From positions 45,346,758-45,410,757 of the forward strand of contig OX485805.1 of assembly GCA_950295325.1 (NCBI GenBank): DNA of 64,000 bases. The letters run 5' to 3'. Under the pieces are notes generated by a model. The model was not told where the DNA came from. It ran no database searches and saw only the letters and a list, made by a program, of their open reading frames with translations. The position numbers and the translations under genes are program-made. Positions 60,972 to 64,000 of this stretch are shown one piece after another (position 1 is the first letter of the stretch; every line of letters begins with the position of its first letter). Source of the stretch: Polytrichum commune (taxonomy: Eukaryota > Streptophyta > Polytrichopsida > Polytrichales > Polytrichaceae).

Positions 60972-62920
60972 TGTCATGTAAATAAGTATGTACTTTGCTT
61001 TTTGGCATGTGGGTAGGTAGAAAGAGTACTTCTTTTACTCTATAGTCTCTTCTTGTTTGTTGATTATACCCGACTTCAAGGGTATTATTCACATACAACC
61101 CTGTTCCGAGGGCGTTATCAAGAGTAAAGTCTTATATCGTATTTCAACCGTTGGATGTGTGCCAAGATCTATGGTTCATATACCATTATGGTTGAAGTCA
61201 TGTTGTGATCCATCATGGGAAATTATGATGTGTAAAGCGTCTGCTTTTACGGAAGAGAAATCTAAACCAAAGTTGTGTGTGTGTGTCATGTAAGTAAGTT
61301 TTTTGTCATTTGGCATGTGGGTAGGTTGAAAGAGTACTTCATTTACTCTATAGTATGTTGTTGTTTGTTGATTATACCCGAATTCAAGGGTATTATTCAC
61401 GGATAGCCCTGTTCCGAGGCGTTATCAAGCATAAAGTCCTATATCGTATTTCAACCGTTGGATGTGTGCCAAGATCTATGATTCATATACCATTATGGGT
61501 GAAGTCGTATTGTGATCCACTATGGGAAATTACGATGTGTAAAGTGTCTTCTCTTACCAAAGAGAAATCTAAGTCAAAGCTTTGTGTGTGTGTGTGTGTC
61601 ATGTAAGTAAGTAAGTATTTTGTCATTTGGCATGTGGGTAGGTAGAAAGAGTACCCTACGTTAAGGGCAGCTTCGGCACATGTTAGCCGAATAATTAATT
61701 AAAATTCAAAAAGTAAGTTCGGCACCTAAAAATAGTATATTCCTATTTTCGGCAAATTAATCTTTTAATTTTTCAAAATTCAACCTAAATTCATTTTTAA
61801 TTTTCTATTTAAGCTTATATCTTGTACATCTCTCTTGCATTGAATGACAAGTAAGATGTGAGTGAAGAGTTGAGAATGCTCTGTGCTTTACGCAAGTAGA
61901 GTGGAGTTGTGTTCAACAATGCATATGGGATATGTAAACTTTGAGGTGAAGCACCTAGTTAGACTTCATTTTTATAACACGCATAACTTTTGCATAGAGT
62001 CTTCAAATGACATAAAATTTGTTGGAGGTGAAAGATTACTTGATTTCTAAACTTTTCTTAGACCCACAAAATTCCAAAAAAGTTGATCTTCTATGCACAA
62101 ATGAGCTCCGAAAAACTGTTATGAACGCATTTTAATTTTTTGATCTTTACACGGCTGCAATGTTTTGTCCATATCTTTTGCATAAAGACTTATTTTGACA
62201 CAAAACTTGTTGGAGGTGGAAGAAGGATTGATTTCTCAACTTTTGTTAGTTGGAAAAAATTTATAAAGCTTCATCTTCTATGCTCAATTGGACTCCAAAA
62301 ATTTGTGTACAACACATTGGAAAAGCCTCACCTAGAGTCTTGCTACTTCTTAACCCATATTCTTTGTGGACTAATGTAAGTGAGCTTGATTACAAAAGGA
62401 GCACCTTCTCTCTTTCAAAATTCACATATGCTTCCACTGCAAGTAAAACTTTAGTGAGATGTAAGTAAAACTCTAGTGAGAAGTAAAAATTTCTTACTTT
62501 TTGGCAATTTTGAAAAATAATTAATTTTATATTCCGCAAAAAATGCCAATAATTTTCCAAAATGTTCGGCATCTATTTTTAGAATTATTTTGTGCCGAAG
62601 CTGCCCTTAACGTACGGTACTTCTTTTATTCTATAGTCTCTTGTTGTTTGTTGATTATACCCGACTTCAAGGGTATTATTCACATGTAGCTATGTTCTGA
62701 GGGCATATCAAGCGTAAAGTCCTATATCGTATTTCAACCGTTGGATATGTGCCAAGATCTATGGTTCGTATACCATTATGGTTGAAGTCATGTTATGATC
62801 CACCATGGGAAATTACAATGTGTAAAGCGTTTGCACTTACCAAAGAGAAATCTAAGCCAAAGCTTTATGTGTGCGTGTGTGTGTATGTGTCATGTAAGTA
62901 AGTAAGTACTTTGTCATTTG
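60972..62920 (+). repeat. three tandem copies of a 312-bp unit plus a partial fourth
   Basis: Units start with 'tgtcatgtaa' at 60972, 61284, 61597 and 62888 (partial). Each contains 'ggcatgtgggtagg', 'agagtactt', 'tgttgattatacccga', 'ttcaagggtattattcac', 'tatatcgtatttcaaccgtt', 'gtgccaagatctatg' and a GT microsatellite. Copies 1 and 2 are about 312-313 bp. Copy 3 is about 325 bp once the inserted element is removed. Confidence 0.92.
61651..62620. mobile_element. 962-bp TIR element with GTAC target duplication
   Basis: The element proper is 61655-62616. Terminal inverted repeats of 26 bp (61655-61680 and 62591-62616) differ at one position and contain 'acgttaagggcagcttcggc'. GTAC flanks both ends (61651-61654 and 62617-62620), and the uninterrupted tandem copies read 'agagtacttc', confirming a 4-bp duplication. 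The motif TTCGGCA recurs near both ends, as subterminal binding sites do. The interior has two imperfect direct repeats of about 180 bp, each with 'aacttgttggaggtg'/'aatttgttggaggtg' and 'ttgatttct.aacttt'. No transposase is visible. The 4-bp palindromic duplication does not fit the common plant superfamilies; a Sola-type origin is possible. Confidence 0.88.
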
Positions 62921-63489
62921 TCCTCACCAACACCATACATAAAAAAAATAGTTGTTTAACATCAAAAGCAGTATATTAAAGAATAAAAATAAAAATTACT
63001 CAATTCATTTTTCTAGAAGAAGGAAAGAAGGAAAGCGGGCAATCCACACTAATTAAACTAGAGATTTGACATGGTCTGGAAATAAATGTGGCTCGCACTT
63101 ATTCTCATTATGAGCATTAATGTGGGCTCTAGAGAATTATTGTGGTCCACAACAATGGGACCGTTTGTGTAGTGTCTATTATGACATAAGGTATGTGACT
63201 ATTATTTGGTTTGTCTTTCATGTTCTCCAACTTCCACCAATTACATTTACACAACAAAGCTTGTGTCATTAGCGAATCTATGATAAAGCATCAACAAAAA
63301 TTGAATTGATAATCAGACCTCCCCTTGATTCTCGTTGTCAATAAATTCATGTTTCTTAATTCCTTAATTGAATGCATATGTCCTCCCAATTGTGTTCACT
63401 ATTTGAGTGTAGAGTGCTTAATAGAAATGAATAAGTAGTCCAATCTCTCCAAATATGTGTCTTTATGGTGTTTGTTCCTTGATTCTCAA
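62921..63489. other. gene-free stretch
   Basis: I see no gene, RNA gene or clear repeat in this AT-rich segment. Confidence 0.45.
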
Positions 63490-64000
63490 AGCATGTTTAC
63501 ACTAGTGACAAGTGGTCATGACCATTGATTTCTAAAATCTCTGAGAAATGAGTGGTGGACCCACTTCGTATTACATGGAGTCAACAAAAATAAAAGTGAC
63601 CATGGGCGAGTATATTTGAAAATGAATGAGAAAGTGGCTTGGAAGTGACATGGGATCCTACATGTCTATAAATGGATAATATGTTCGTAACCACTTGGAT
63701 TATGATGCAAGAGAACCCAAATAGGTTGTATCAGTGGAAAATAATGTGACCATGTCAAAAGAAGGAATATATGTTTAGGAAGTGTATTTTTGAAAATGTA
63801 TGATTTTTGTAAATCATATTTCCAATTAAATTTTCATCTCTAGTTATATTCTATTTTTGTTTTCGTTAAAAAAATACTACGTCCCCATCCAAGCTACTTT
63901 ACACCATGTTTGTGACCAAGGCTTTTCAAAGTGATGTGAACTCCTCTCCATCATGGAATTTTGGACCACTAACCCATCACCATGAGAAATCTTAAGTTAT
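63490..64000. repeat. dispersed repeat family, copy B (cut by window end)
   Basis: This is a diverged copy, in the same orientation, of 9820-10280. The order of shared blocks is preserved through to 'ttttggaccac' and 'tgagaaatctt'. The copy continues past the end of the window. Confidence 0.65.

Noticed and set aside
1-64000. CRISPR arrays, operons or prokaryotic defence systems
   Set aside because: Spliced genes and plant-specific families show nuclear plant DNA; the tandem repeats seen have no repeat-spacer pattern.

Overview
The window is nuclear DNA of a land plant. It carries four intron-rich genes with GT-AG splicing, including a KANADI GARP transcription factor (plant-specific) and an intact IFT80 gene for intraflagellar transport. 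IFT80 is needed to build cilia, and among land plants these are retained only where sperm are motile. The source is therefore most likely a bryophyte, lycophyte, fern, cycad or Ginkgo. A bryophyte such as a liverwort or moss fits the moderate intron sizes, but the sequence alone does not fix the species.

Layout. Positions 1-15400 hold no gene I can support. They contain repeat debris, a 5'-truncated non-LTR retrotransposon (3961-6935, minus strand) inside a perfect 29-bp target-site duplication, and a decayed Tc1/mariner-like transposase (about 11169-11960, minus). At 15446-16690 a triplicated pyrimidine-rich module sits inside a larger inverted repeat, upstream of the KANADI gene (coding 18426-21397, plus). 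Positions 22500-33400 are gene-free and hold several short inverted-repeat elements, including a hAT-like MITE with an 8-bp duplication. IFT80 (33451-43465, plus, 20 coding exons, 755 codons) carries tandem repeats, decayed copies of one of its own exons and at least two miniature elements in its introns. COX19 (46286-48091, plus, 3 exons) follows; a Tourist/Harbinger-like MITE lies just upstream of its start. The last gene (60158-50826, minus, 12 exons, 1321 codons) joins an N-terminal DCD domain to a TRF4/5-type non-canonical nucleotidyltransferase. Positions 60970-62920 hold three copies of a 312-bp tandem repeat, the third split by a 962-bp terminal-inverted-repeat element.

The four genes belong to unrelated processes (organ polarity, cilia, mitochondrial copper/cytochrome oxidase assembly, RNA 3'-end modification) and form no operon-like unit. 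The most notable items are the DCD-nucleotidyltransferase fusion; the retrotransposon whose ORF joins a methyltransferase-like segment to RNase H in a strongly A/C-biased coding strand; and several insertions whose empty sites are preserved in neighbouring repeat copies. Exon boundaries were read by eye from splice signals, frame continuity and family similarity, without transcript evidence.
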